DNA from: a virus
Direction: 5' to 3' (one strand)
DNA length: 25,535 nucleotides
Virus record (IMG/VR): IMGVR_UViG_3300025759_000628
Span: 1-25,535 of that record
This document shows, in pieces, positions 6,482 through 16,200 of this stretch. Numbering within the stretch: position 1 is the stretch's first letter; every line of letters begins with the position of its first letter. Below the pieces are notes generated by a model, which made no database searches, was not told the DNA's origin, and saw only the letters and a list, made by a program, of their open reading frames with translations. The position numbers were made by a program, and so were the translations under genes.

Positions 6482-6799
6482 ATGCCGTATGTAAATAAAA
6501 AGCGTCCGTACAAGAAGGAATACACCCAACAAAAGGCTCGTGGGGAGCATGGGGATAGAATGGAAAGGCAACGAGCAAGACGGGCTGTAGATAAGACAGG
6601 GGTGGATAAGAATAAAAATGGTAAAGCAGATAAGCGTGAGGGCAAGGACGTAAGCCATCAGAAAGCGTTAAGTAAAGGTGGTAAAAACTCCGACGGTACT
6701 AAGATAGAGAGTAGCGCCCGTAATCGGTCGTTCCGTAGAAATGCCCAAGGCAAACTAGTTTCTGAAACAAGTAAACGCGAACGTAAAAAAACTAAATAA
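6482..6799 (+). CDS. Very basic HNH-like small protein, 105 aa
   Basis: Strongly basic throughout (Lys/Arg-rich at both ends). The centre has D-K-N-K-N-G-K-A-D (resembling a calcium-loop or linker), then D-V-S-H-Q-K-A-L-S-K-G-G at about 56-67 and A-R-N-R-S-F-R-R-N. The latter pair resembles the D-H-x-x-P-L-S-K-G-G ... N-R-S-F core of minimal phage HNH-type proteins, but the canonical Asp-His pair is altered to V-S-H and the usual Pro to Ala, and no zinc cysteines are present. It may be a degenerate or minimal HNH nuclease or simply a DNA-binding protein. The ribosome site TAGGAGAAGG ends just before the ATG, predicting strong translation. Confidence 0.6.
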   Translation: MPYVNKKRPYKKEYTQQKARGEHGDRMERQRARRAVDKTGVDKNKNGKADKREGKDVSHQKALSKGGKNSDGTKIESSARNRSFRRNAQGKLVSETSKRERKKTK

Positions 6800-6852
6800 A
6801 CCTAAATAAGAACGCAAAATACGTAGATTAACAGTAACAGGAGTGTAAACAC

Positions 6853-8391
6853 GTGCGTGTAGTTGACAACAGAGGCTTGCTTCTGCGGGTTCGTAATCCC
6901 GAAAAAATTATTGCAGCAATACCTAACAGTAAAAAGTTAAATTCTAATGATGTCTTGGTTAAATGGGGTATAGATGAATCTCGCGTACTACAGAATCTAA
7001 ACATAAATGCACCTTCCCCAATAACAGGACAATACGATTGGCCCGGAAGATACACGCCGTTTGAACATCAAAAGGACACCGCTTCTTTTCTTACCCTTAA
7101 CCCACGAGCGTTTTGTTTTAACGAACAAGGTACAGGTAAAACTGCATCTGCTATATGGGCGTCGGACTTTTTATTAAATCGCGGAATAATAAATAGGGTA
7201 CTCATTGTATGTCCTATATCTATTATGGATTCGGCTTGGCGTACCGACCTATTTAACTTTGCCATGCACCGCACTGTAGATATTGCCCATGGGAGTAGAA
7301 AGAAGCGGCAGGACATAATAAACAACGGTAGTGAGTACGTAATAATAAACTACGATGGGGTTGAAATTGTAAAAGACGAGATAGCAAATGGGGGGTTCGA
7401 CCTTATCATTGTAGACGAAGCTACTCACTATAAGAATTCTCAATCAAAAAGGTGGAAGATATTAGCAAGCCTTGTAAAACCAGAAACATGGCTGTGGATG
7501 ATGACTGGCACACCCGCTGCACAATCCCCAGTAGATGCGTACGGTTTAGCTAAACTAGTTAATCCTAAAAGTGTGCCGCGATTTTTCGGTGCTTTTAGGG
7601 ACTCAGTTATGTACAAGGTCACGCAATTTAAGTGGGTACCTAAACCTCACGCAAAAGACATAGTATTTAATGCACTACAACCTGCCATCCGGTTTACTAA
7701 AGAAGAGTGCTTAGACCTACCAGAAATGACTTACGTAAAGCGGCAAGTAGAGCTTACCGCACAACAAAAGAAATACTACAAACATTTAAAAGAACAGTTA
7801 GTTGCAGTAGCTGCGGGGGAACAAATAACAGTTGCAAATGCCGCAGTTGGTATGAACAAGTTACTGCAATTATCTTGTGGGGCGGTGTATACAGACAGCG
7901 GGGAGACCGTAGAATTTGATATAAAGAATAGGTACCGCGTGTTACAGGAAGTAATTGCCGAATCTAGCCAGAAGGTACTTATATTCGTTCCCTTTAAACA
8001 TGTAATTGATGTGCTATCCGATAAACTAAGCACTGACGGCATTACTAATGCCGTAATACGTGGAGACGTTAGTGCCGCAAAACGCACAGAAATATTTTCT
8101 AGGTTCCAAAATCAGGAAGACCCCAGAGTTTTGATAATACAACCTCAAGCAGCAGCCCATGGAGTAACACTTACGGCGGCGAACACGATTGTTTGGTGGG
8201 GGCCGACATCTTCTTTAGAAACTTACGCTCAAGCCAATGCGAGGGTACATAGATCAGGACAAAAACATCCATGCACGGTGGTTAGATTAGAAGGATCAAA
8301 TGTAGAGCAGCATATTTATAAGATGTTGGATCAAAGAATCAACGTCCACACACAAATGATAGACCTATACAAAAATATACTTGACCTCTAG
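6853..8391 (+). CDS. SNF2-type DEAD-like helicase, 512 aa
   Basis: A superfamily 2 ATPase closest to SNF2-type. Motif I E-Q-G-T-G-K-T (Lys96), motif II D-E-A-T (Asp188, Glu189), motif III M-T-G-T-P (218-221), motif V Q-A-A-A-H-G-V-T-L-T (432-441) and motif VI Q-A-N-A-R-V-H-R-S-G-Q (460-470, arginine finger Arg467). Between the lobes is a Lys-rich segment. The H-R-x-G-Q ending is diagnostic of SNF2 rather than DnaB-type helicases. It could remodel forks, unwind branched DNA or displace bound protein on the template. It starts at GTG 6853 with AGGAG at 6839-6843. It sits between nuclease and ssDNA-binding genes, so a recombination/replication role is likely. Confidence 0.92.
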   Translation: MRVVDNRGLLLRVRNPEKIIAAIPNSKKLNSNDVLVKWGIDESRVLQNLNINAPSPITGQYDWPGRYTPFEHQKDTASFLTLNPRAFCFNEQGTGKTASAIWASDFLLNRGIINRVLIVCPISIMDSAWRTDLFNFAMHRTVDIAHGSRKKRQDIINNGSEYVIINYDGVEIVKDEIANGGFDLIIVDEATHYKNSQSKRWKILASLVKPETWLWMMTGTPAAQSPVDAYGLAKLVNPKSVPRFFGAFRDSVMYKVTQFKWVPKPHAKDIVFNALQPAIRFTKEECLDLPEMTYVKRQVELTAQQKKYYKHLKEQLVAVAAGEQITVANAAVGMNKLLQLSCGAVYTDSGETVEFDIKNRYRVLQEVIAESSQKVLIFVPFKHVIDVLSDKLSTDGITNAVIRGDVSAAKRTEIFSRFQNQEDPRVLIIQPQAAAHGVTLTAANTIVWWGPTSSLETYAQANARVHRSGQKHPCTVVRLEGSNVEQHIYKMLDQRINVHTQMIDLYKNILDL

Positions 8392-8451
8392 AAACATCTT
8401 AACTAAACTACGCAAAACATAAACAAACAAGACTATACAACGAGGCACATT

Positions 8452-8850
8452 ATGACACTTACGCCAGACCTAGAGCGTTTAGTATCTGTCTACATAAAAA
8501 TACGAGATAAGAAAAACGAAGTCGCTGCCAAGGCTCGTGAAGAAGAACAGGAACTAAGCGATAAGTTAAAAATTATTGAGACTGCATTACTGGAACACTG
8601 TAAAGATTCCGGAGTCGAGTCTGTACGAACGGCATCAGGTACATTTTATCGTTCGATACGCCAAAAATATTGGACTTCCGACTGGGAAGCCATGAACGAA
8701 TTTATTCTAGATCACGGGGTCCCCGAGCTTCTAGAGAAACGAATCCATCAAGGTAACATAAAGCAGTTTCTTGAGGATAATCCCGAGCTACTACCACCGG
8801 GGTTAAATTGCGAAAGCGAATACACTGTTACAGTAAGGAGGAAAAAGTGA
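8452..8850 (+). CDS. Phage protein with N-terminal coiled coil, 132 aa
   Basis: Residues 10-50 form a charged amphipathic helix (IRDKKNEVAAKAREEEQEL), followed by a compact domain: V-R-T-A-S-G-T-F-Y-R-S-I near 58-69, W-T-S-D-W-E, L-L-E-K-R-I-H-Q-G-N near 93-102, and a C-terminal strand T-V-T-V-R-R-K-K. I recall this arrangement (coiled coil, a GTFYR turn, and a closing VRRK) in uncharacterised phage proteins encoded beside ssDNA-binding proteins, but cannot name the family. GAGG at 8440-8443 precedes the start. It is translationally coupled to the next gene through a GTGA overlap. Confidence 0.75.
   Translation: MTLTPDLERLVSVYIKIRDKKNEVAAKAREEEQELSDKLKIIETALLEHCKDSGVESVRTASGTFYRSIRQKYWTSDWEAMNEFILDHGVPELLEKRIHQGNIKQFLEDNPELLPPGLNCESEYTVTVRRKK
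8835..8841 (+). promoter_or_regulatory. Ribosome site deciding a GTG start
   Basis: AAGGAGG lies five bases before GTG 8847 and inside the end of the preceding gene. It decides the start of the helix-turn-helix gene in favour of 8847 over the in-frame TTG at 8808. Confidence 0.75.
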
Positions 8851-9098
8851 CGGAAGATACCTACTCTCCAGTAGATGATCTAGCAAACTATCTTTCTGTC
8901 AAAGTTCCCACTATTAGAGACTGGGTTACAAAGGGATACATACCCAAAACCACATATATAAAGGTTGGGAATACGTACCGTTTTAATATACCGGCTGTAG
9001 TGGCAGCTTTGAAACAGGAAGCACCAGAGCAGGACACTACCCCTGTTAAAAACCCAAAACAACTTGAGTTAGATTTTGACGACGAGGAAAATTTATGA
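8847..9098 (+). CDS. Excisionase/MerR-like helix-turn-helix protein, 83 aa
   Basis: Residues 7-55 fit the helix-turn-helix_17/excisionase pattern: V-D-D-L-A-N-Y-L-S-V, V-P-T-I-R-D-W-V (recognition helix), G-Y-I-P and a wing with V-G-N-T-Y-R-F, then I-P-A-V-V-A-A-L. The tail is Asp/Glu-rich. The starting GTG overlaps the previous stop (GTGA) and the end overlaps the next ATG (ATGA). No integrase is seen, so excision is unlikely; a DNA-binding regulator or a replication-origin binder is more plausible. The position between an unknown protein and the ssDNA-binding protein supports a role in the replication block. Confidence 0.8.
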   Translation: MTEDTYSPVDDLANYLSVKVPTIRDWVTKGYIPKTTYIKVGNTYRFNIPAVVAALKQEAPEQDTTPVKNPKQLELDFDDEENL

Positions 9099-9979
9099 GC
9101 GAAATAACTTTATTTGAGAACATGCCAGCCGAATACAAAGACCTACTGGCACAGCTTCAACCAGATACTAACGCTTCCGGACGCATATCCAGTGGCGGAA
9201 CCAATCGCCTAAGTATTCGGGGTGGTGTTTTCCGAAAAGTAGTAGGGGGTCAAGAGGTAGGAGAACTTGAACAGCGGGCTATAAACGTGGTGATAGTTAA
9301 AACTGCACCCATATCTCGCATGTATTTTGCTGGGCAGTACGTACCGGGACAAACTAATCCACCTACTTGTTGGTCTGGCGATACAAAAACTGGGCGACCT
9401 TCCGAAGACGTTTTAGCTGATGACGTACAGTCCGATACATGTTTCGACTGTCCTCAAAACGTCAAAGGTTCCGGCATGGGTGAAGGTAGAGCGTGTCGTT
9501 ATTCTCAACGAGTAGCGGTTATGTTGGCAGACGAGACTGGTACTGTTAAGTCTAAAGACGTATACCAACTATCCTTACCTGCAACTAGTGTTTTTGGTGA
9601 TAACAAACAAAAGATGGGGCTTCAAACCTACGCCCGTTTTTTAGACTCTCAGAAAGCGCCGTTGGCTTCTCTACTTACAGAAATACGTTTCGATACTGAT
9701 TCATCTACACCCAAGCTATGCTTTAAGCCGGTGCGTATGTTGGATAAAGACGAACTTATGATGGCATTGGAAAATCAGAAATCTGAAGACACAGCAAGGC
9801 TAATTGCTTTAACAGTAAAACCAAAGGAAGACAGTGATGCACCAGCATTGCCAAAACCGAAGGTAAAGGTCGAAGCATCTGAAGAAGAACCCAAGGTCAA
9901 GAAGTCGAAGAAAAACAAGAAAGTCGAGTCTCCGGCTGACATTGATCTTGCCAGTTTGTTGGCTGACTTCGACGATTAA
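9095..9979 (+). CDS. Probable ssDNA-binding protein, 294 aa
   Basis: A beta-rich core (residues 30-220) with four cysteines, Cys92, Cys116, Cys119 and Cys134, in the pattern T-C-W-S ... D-T-C-F-D-C-P-Q-N ... R-A-C-R-Y, consistent with a bound zinc. The tail (about 245-280) is Lys/Glu/Pro-rich and disordered, ending in an acidic-hydrophobic tip (D-I-D-L-A-S-L-L-A-D-F-D-D), as in bacterial SSB, T4 gp32 and T7 gp2.5, where the tip recruits other replication proteins. From memory, this cysteine arrangement recurs in phage proteins annotated as ssDNA-binding or unknown. It is placed directly upstream of the primase-helicase. The OB-fold assignment is inference. Confidence 0.7.
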   Translation: MSEITLFENMPAEYKDLLAQLQPDTNASGRISSGGTNRLSIRGGVFRKVVGGQEVGELEQRAINVVIVKTAPISRMYFAGQYVPGQTNPPTCWSGDTKTGRPSEDVLADDVQSDTCFDCPQNVKGSGMGEGRACRYSQRVAVMLADETGTVKSKDVYQLSLPATSVFGDNKQKMGLQTYARFLDSQKAPLASLLTEIRFDTDSSTPKLCFKPVRMLDKDELMMALENQKSEDTARLIALTVKPKEDSDAPALPKPKVKVEASEEEPKVKKSKKNKKVESPADIDLASLLADFDD

Positions 9980-10005
9980 AACTTAAACTATTATACATTA
10001 TTTAC

Positions 10006-10025
10006 AGGGGCACTGCGGTGCCCCT
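10006..10025 (+). terminator. Intergenic hairpin with a UNCG-type loop
   Basis: A perfect 8-bp stem, AGGGGCAC (10006-10013) with GTGCCCCT (10018-10025), closed by TGCG, a C(UNCG)G-type tetraloop expected to be very stable in RNA. It sits in the 68-base gap between the ssDNA-binding and primase-helicase genes. The downstream sequence is T-containing but has no continuous T-run, so it may act as a partial terminator, attenuator or mRNA-stability element. It ends 22 bases before ATG 10048. Confidence 0.55.
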
Positions 10026-10047
10026 AATCCTCTTATACGGAAAAACT

Positions 10048-12960
10048 ATGGAAACCAAGGAATTTCTTGAGGCGGTTCTTGGTGACGAAGGATATTACTG
10101 CATAGTAGGTATAAAAGAAGATAAGGTAATACACAAATTCGTTACTTCGCTAACTGAAGCCGAGCAAGAAGCGCGTAATTTTGACGACAGTGGGTTTGAC
10201 GCATACTTCAGTTTATCAACTTTTAAGAACGGAGATAGCCGTAAGGCAGCAAATTCGTTACAGATAAAGAGTCTGTTCATAGACTTAGACTGTGGAGTTG
10301 GTAAGCCATACGCTACCCAAGCAGATGGTATAAAAGCACTACGAGAGTTCAGGGTAAAGTATAAACTACCTGCATTTACTGCGGTTGTTAACTCTGGGCG
10401 CGGCTTGCACGTGTACTGGGTACTTGATCGTGCGTATTCTAAAGAAGAGTGGAAACCTGTAGCCATTCGTTTGAAATCTGCCTGTATGGATTTCGGATTG
10501 GAGATAGACCGGACAGTAAGTGCGGATGCTGCGCGTATACTACGTGTACCTAATACCCATAACTTTAAAGGTGACCCACCGCTAGATGTTAAGGTAATAA
10601 ATAAAGAACTAAATCCAAGTGTTAGTTTGGATGTGTTTAATGAAAATTTACCTGACAACATATTGACTGTTTCGCCATCCGAATACAGCAGTGAAGATGC
10701 GAAAGACATGGCCCGTGCCATGGGGATAGATAAGTACCGCAAGCGGTTCGGTAAACTTTTGGAGGCTAATGCAGCAGGTAATGGGTGTGCTCAGATTCAC
10801 AGAGCTATAACAAAACCTAACGATCTTTCATATGCGGATTGGTTACACGTACTTTCTATAGCTAAGTACTGTGATGTAGATGGAGACAAAGCCATACACC
10901 TGATATCCAAAGGGTATGATAGGTATTCACCAGAAGAAACAGACAAAATAGCCGCCTCCATAGAAACCCCACACTTATGCAGTACGTTTGAATTCGATAA
11001 CCCAGAAGGATGCGAAGGCTGCCCACATAAGCAGTCAGGTAAAATTCGTTCTCCTATAAAACTATGTATGGAAATACGTGAAGCCGAATCTGCCGAGGTG
11101 GTAGTCGAGGTATATGACGAGCAATTTACCGAAGAGGGTACAGTAAACAGTAGTGAGGGTAGTGATAGTAACGACGAAGAAGGGATTCCGCTACCTCCGC
11201 CTACAAAAACACAGACAGTTAAAATACCAGAGTATCCGTTTCCATATAAAAGAGCAGCCAGTGGAGGAATTTACATAAGTGTAGAGAAGGATGACGGCAC
11301 CACATACGAAGAGACCATATACAAGCGACCTTTATATATAACCAAACGACTGCGTGATCCGTTTGAAGGGCCGTCATTTGAGTTTAAACACCATACCGAC
11401 AGAGAAGGCATACAGACTTTTGTAATACCCATGAGTGACTTGACTTCAAAAGAACAGTTCAGAAAGGTTATGGGTAAGAACGACATATTTGTTTTAAACA
11501 AACAGGCAGACGCGCTTATGGTTTATGTAGGGGCATGGATAAATAAACTGCAAGGTAAAGACGGGCAAGACTTCGTAGATGTACGGACTCAGTTTGGTTG
11601 GACAGAGGACATGAAGGCTTTTGTAATAGGGGAACGTGAGATACGGGCTAATGAGATTACTATAAATCCAGCCAGTTCGCGAACCGCTCAGTATTTTCCT
11701 ATGTTCCGTAAGAAAGGTACGTTAGAAGGGTGGAAACACGTAACTAAGTTCTACAACAAAGATGGGTTTGAAGAGCATCAGTTTATGTTCGGCCTGTCCT
11801 TTGGAGCTCCATTGATGCAGTTTATACCCAACGTTGCTGGAGCTATCTATCATTTAATGAGTACAGACACAGGTTATGGAAAAACTACCGGTATGCTGGC
11901 AGGAGCTTCGGTATGGGGCAATCATAAAAAGCTAGTTTTACGGGGTAAGGACACTGGCAATTCAGCGTGGAACAGGGCGGAAATATGGAAGAATATGGTT
12001 CTGTACATTGATGAGATAACTAACTACAAACCTGAACCCGCTAGTGAATTTGTGTACGGGGCTTGTGATGGAGAGCAGAAAAACAGGCTTAGTAGTAGTG
12101 GGCAAAACGAAGAGCGTTATAGAGGGGCAGAGTGGGCATTGCTTGTAGGCACTAGCGGGAACACAAGCCTACAGGAGATAGTTAGTAAGCACCGTACTCA
12201 TGCTAAGGGAGAATTCGGGCGTATGTTAGAAGTAGTGGCTAGTAAGAAGCTAACATCCAAAGCCCAAACAGATGCGGCTAATAAACTCAATGACGATCTT
12301 GCTAAAAACTACGGCCATGCAGGAGAAATATACATACAACATATACTTAACAATATGAAGTCGGTAGAAAAGCAGGTCTTGGACACTCGCAACCAGCTAC
12401 TGCAGGACGCGGAATTAGATTCACAACATCGTTTTTGGGTTGCTCAGACTGCTGTAGTATTTTCGGGTCTTACCATTGCAAAGAAAATAGGGCTGCTGGA
12501 TTGGAATTTGGAGGCTCTCTATGATTGGATGGTACAAAAACTTATGTTAGCAAAGGAGGATTTACAGGCTATGGTAGTGGATGTACAGGATTTAGTGGCA
12601 CAGTACTTGGCCGAACACCCACGGGGTATATTAAGGGTTCGTAGTACCGATGATGCACGTACTAATGATCCACAAAAGCAGCACCTTATAATGCCGGATG
12701 CTGTACCTCTTTATCAGTGGGTAGGCAGGTTAGAGTACGACATAAACAGATTGTACTTAGTCCCAGCACCGTTTAAAGAGTGGTGCGTTAAACGAGGACA
12801 TCACCACAATGGAGTACGTGAACTTTTAACTAAATACATGGGGGCACAAAAAGTAAGGATGCGGCTAGGTAAAGGTACGAAACTTAAAACGCCGCTACAG
12901 CACCTGTTGATGGTGGAATGGGAAGACGGAGAAAACGATGACGAGGTTCATGCTGACTGA
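10048..12960 (+). CDS. Primase-helicase: AEP-like primase, zinc motif, DUF927-type ATPase, 970 aa
   Basis: Three parts are visible. Residues 70-185 look like an archaeo-eukaryotic primase (RepB-type): F-I-D-L-D (Asp79, Asp81), S-G-R-G-L-H-V-Y-W (His121), then D-A-A-R-I-L-R-V-P-N-T-H-N (160-172). Residues 260-340 form a PriCT-like helical region with a probable zinc knuckle, C-S-T-F-E (Cys311) and G-C-E-G-C-P-H (Cys322, Cys325, His327). Residues 400-780 match DUF927/primase-associated helicases: Walker A T-D-T-G-Y-G-K-T-T (Lys612), Walker B Y-I-D-E (Asp655, Glu656), sensor G-T-S-G-N (701-705). It would make primers and unwind the fork for the polymerase. I chose ATG 10048; a GTG at 10018 lies within the hairpin stem. 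It overlaps the next gene by 23 bases. Confidence 0.88.
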   Translation: METKEFLEAVLGDEGYYCIVGIKEDKVIHKFVTSLTEAEQEARNFDDSGFDAYFSLSTFKNGDSRKAANSLQIKSLFIDLDCGVGKPYATQADGIKALREFRVKYKLPAFTAVVNSGRGLHVYWVLDRAYSKEEWKPVAIRLKSACMDFGLEIDRTVSADAARILRVPNTHNFKGDPPLDVKVINKELNPSVSLDVFNENLPDNILTVSPSEYSSEDAKDMARAMGIDKYRKRFGKLLEANAAGNGCAQIHRAITKPNDLSYADWLHVLSIAKYCDVDGDKAIHLISKGYDRYSPEETDKIAASIETPHLCSTFEFDNPEGCEGCPHKQSGKIRSPIKLCMEIREAESAEVVVEVYDEQFTEEGTVNSSEGSDSNDEEGIPLPPPTKTQTVKIPEYPFPYKRAASGGIYISVEKDDGTTYEETIYKRPLYITKRLRDPFEGPSFEFKHHTDREGIQTFVIPMSDLTSKEQFRKVMGKNDIFVLNKQADALMVYVGAWINKLQGKDGQDFVDVRTQFGWTEDMKAFVIGEREIRANEITINPASSRTAQYFPMFRKKGTLEGWKHVTKFYNKDGFEEHQFMFGLSFGAPLMQFIPNVAGAIYHLMSTDTGYGKTTGMLAGASVWGNHKKLVLRGKDTGNSAWNRAEIWKNMVLYIDEITNYKPEPASEFVYGACDGEQKNRLSSSGQNEERYRGAEWALLVGTSGNTSLQEIVSKHRTHAKGEFGRMLEVVASKKLTSKAQTDAANKLNDDLAKNYGHAGEIYIQHILNNMKSVEKQVLDTRNQLLQDAELDSQHRFWVAQTAVVFSGLTIAKKIGLLDWNLEALYDWMVQKLMLAKEDLQAMVVDVQDLVAQYLAEHPRGILRVRSTDDARTNDPQKQHLIMPDAVPLYQWVGRLEYDINRLYLVPAPFKEWCVKRGHHHNGVRELLTKYMGAQKVRMRLGKGTKLKTPLQHLLMVEWEDGENDDEVHAD

Positions 12961-13159
12961 TATTTCGCCGGATGGTATACGGGTAGTAATCGATTGGGAC
13001 AAGTTTACACCGGGGGCGTCAGTGTTTATTCCATGTCTGGATACAGCAAAAGCAGTAGAACATTTAGTAGAAGCAGCAAAAATAAATAAACAAGATATAG
13101 CCAAACGTGTTCGTATAGAAAATGGTAAGTATGGAGTTAGAGTTTGGAGACTAAAGTAA
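12938..13159 (+). CDS. Small phage protein, 73 aa
   Basis: Starts within the end of the primase-helicase gene, with GGAG about seven bases before ATG 12938. The product holds a strand V-V-I-D-W-D-K-F-T-P-G-A-S-V-F-I-P-C, a helix, and a closing strand Y-G-V-R-V-W-R-L. This looks like a small alpha-beta protein that I recall as a recurring phage hypothetical, sometimes near primases. An alternative start at ATG 12950 lacks as good a ribosome site. It is the last plus-strand gene, ending 23 bases before the terminator stem. Function unknown. Confidence 0.75.
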   Translation: MTRFMLTDISPDGIRVVIDWDKFTPGASVFIPCLDTAKAVEHLVEAAKINKQDIAKRVRIENGKYGVRVWRLK

Positions 13160-13182
13160 TACCGATTTCCTAAGAGGAGTTT

Positions 13183-13207
13183 TGCCCCCTACGTGGGGGC
13201 ATTTTTT
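13183..13207 (+). terminator. Rho-independent terminator of the plus-strand block
   Basis: Stem TGCCCCC (13183-13189) and GGGGGCA (13195-13201), loop TACGT, followed by six T (13202-13207). It stops transcription of the early block just where the convergent minus-strand virion genes end; its T-run overlaps their last stop codon (13206-13208). On the minus strand the hairpin is followed by CAAAAC rather than T residues, so it looks one-directional. Confidence 0.9.
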
Positions 13208-16200
13208 AGTCATATCCTTCTTCAAATTCTCGGTTAGATTGAATCATTTCTAAGACAGCGTTCCTTTCAACTGGAGCCCCACCCGTAAGTATTGCGCTTT
13301 CACTACGGCGCTGCCTCCCACTCATTGAACGTTTGATAGAATCTATAGATAAAGGTCTAGTTGGATGGTCTTTGTTGTATTCAGCCATATCCGCTATACC
13401 TTCCGATACCAGTTCCTCCCTTCCATTCTCTAGACCATAGATAATTTTATCCAGAATCTTAAGTGATCTAGCTTGCCTACCTTGATCCTTTCTAATGTTT
13501 ACAGATAATCTATCCCTAGCTGCTCTGTTTGAGGCGGGAGAAAAACCCATAGCCTGACCAATGATATCCGACATAGGCAGCTCTTCAGATATTATTGCGT
13601 CTCCCCTACCGGTTTCGTAACCTTTAGTGTAGAACCTGTAGGATTTAGCTACATTAGATAGTCCCGTAGGTATGAAGGATTCCAGAGCCCGATCTTTATT
13701 AGCTGGATTATCATCAAACAAGTCAATTAGACCACCCGCAGCCCGTATACCAACCCCATATGTAGGACCAAGCCATGCCTCGGCAAGTCCTTCCAGTTGA
13801 CTATCTGGTCGGTAATTACCTCTGTCTCGTACCATAAGGTTGGTTAACGCTATACGGTCTGTTAAATCTACCCCCGCATATGAGGCTATAAGTCCGTAGT
13901 ACTTCTCTTCCCCTATCATTTTAGCAATAAGGGTATTGGCGTCATCCTCATCATCTTCTAAGAACAAGTTCATAATAGAAGTTATTATACCGTACATCGG
14001 TATGCCTTTTACGCCAACCAACGCACCACCGGTTACAGTTAAGTAGAAGAACGTATTCCTTAATACTCTAGCTTCTTCTCGCTCCGTTTCAGTTCTAGCT
14101 TTACCGATAGCGTCGTCGAATAAAGTTTTAACCATACGTAGGTGAGTATAGAAAAACTGTGCCGGTACTCTTTTAAATTGCCACGCCAAAGCCCCAACCG
14201 AAGTCTGTGCAATTCTAGGCGCAGTAGTAAGCAGGGCCGATGAGTTAACGTACAAAGTTGTATCTATAGCGGTTTCGGCAGCCTGTTCTCCAAATTTGGC
14301 TATTTCGGCATCGGTTATATCTTTAAAAGAAACTTTACCTTCCTTGACCCCCCTGTCTTTCGCCACCAAGTTTTCTAACTCCAAACGATAGGTGCTCATC
14401 GCACTTACCTGCCTTATGCCGCGTTCAGAGTGGTTAAACAGGAATCCAGACCAATAATTTAGTTTGTTTACCCAAGGCGCTGTAGGGTTATCTAAGTCTG
14501 AGGTTTCACCAGCAATGGTTCGGGTATCCATACCACGATCTTTTAAGATTGTTTTGAGCGGATCATATTTAGCAAATCGGGCTTGTTTTTTAGTATCCCC
14601 AGAAAAATCGTTTGTTATAGAAAACCCGCCGAGTTCCAGTTTTGTTTTAGCCTCTCCAAGTGGTTTACCTTTTTCATCTACTTCTTGAAGGGCATCAACA
14701 GATACCATACCGAATGTGCTGGCATACTCTGTGGCTGCTATGGCTGTTGATTGAGTAGCACGTACACCACCATATTTACCAGCAAGTCTGGACTGTAGCA
14801 CCATAGGTACGATTGAAGAGTTAACTGCGACGGAGCTTATGTTACCCCCTAAAGTCCATACAAAGGTTCCGGAACGTAGCCAACGACTTATTGGCGGTAA
14901 ATACGGATTTTTAGCAAACTGTACATAACTTGGTAGTTTGCCAAACGCCTGCATCTCTCCAGTTTCTTGTGCCGTACCGGCTACTATAGTGGCAGCTTCT
15001 CTTGCTAAAGCCTCTTCTTCATCCAAGGCATCTCTTTGATTTCGTACCTTTTTACCCGCAAGTTCTAAATCTACAGAGTAAGTTAGTCCAGCTAGACTAC
15101 TTATAAACTGAGGAGCACGTTGTTGGAAAGAAGTAAGGGCGTCCCCCTCGAAAAAAGCAATTCCTTGTCGCACCATACGGGTTTGCATTAAGGTCTGATC
15201 TGGTAATGCTCGCAACATTACTTCAGATAAAAACTCGTTTACCTGTCTTTTACCTTCTTCGCTTTTTATATCCATAGCTTTAACTTTATTCTTTAAATCA
15301 GTTAAAAACGGGATAGGTATAGCGTTATCGTAAGTTCGCTTTTGTGTTTCCGCTAGAGACCTTGCTTTAACAGTTGAAGCATCTACTTCTGGAAGTGATT
15401 TAAGTTTTGTAATTGCTCTACTTCTTTGTAACCGAGAGTCAAACGAACCTGTACCGTATACGGTTTGTCCGTTTTCGTCTTTGTACATAAACTCTACCCA
15501 GTAGTCTCCGGAACGTGTTAGCGGGAAGTACGGCTCAATAAAACCGGCTTCTAGTCTTCTAAGAAACATTACATCTCGTATTGTCTTTTTAACGTCTTTT
15601 TCTGTTTCTAATTTATTTATATTAGCTTCTTCAGCTTTTATTATTGCTTCGTTTATGGCTTTGTAAAAATCTCTAAGCCCTGTGTACACACCACGCTGTT
15701 CTGCGTTAAGAGATTTAAACAACCTAACCACTTCTTCGTATTCTTTAATTCTTTTAGTGGTAGGTTCTATACTTTTTATTTCGCCAAGTATGATTGGGGG
15801 TTTGCCGGTTGCCTTTTCTGCTTCTTCTTGAGCCTGTTTATTGCCCTCCAACACAGCTTTGCGCTTATCCATAGCCTCTTTAGAGTTGAATTTCTCTTCC
15901 ACTCTTTTGTATGTGCCGGGGTCATCTTTAGTTTTACCGGGCGTAAATTCTCCATATACAAGCCAATGCTTACGTACTTTATCTTCGTCTATGGTAGGGT
16001 CTATGCGGTTTATAGTAGAAGAAGCCACTAGCGTGTTAAATGTCTCTCGTGCATTTTTGTTTCCTTTAAACGCTTTATTAGCTTGCTCAAGAATGTAATG
16101 GTACTGTTTCATACCATTTACTCTCACCCCATCAATTTTATACAGTATACGTTCTACTTCTTTTGCGGCGGGTATTTTATTTTTTAACAAATCTGTTATA

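Noticed and set aside
8847-9098. Excisionase of a temperate phage
   Set aside because: The helix-turn-helix fits, but no integrase, attachment site or repressor is visible, and the gene is embedded in the replication block.
9985-10000. AT-rich -10-like element (TATTAT/TATACAT) before the primase-helicase
   Set aside because: No acceptable -35 element at the right spacing; not enough to call a promoter.
10095-10742. 215-codon minus-strand frame
   Set aside because: Antisense to the primase domain, whose motifs are clear on the plus strand.
13183-13207. Bidirectional terminator serving both gene blocks
   Set aside because: Only the plus-strand direction has a T-run after the stem; the minus-strand side continues with CAAAAC.
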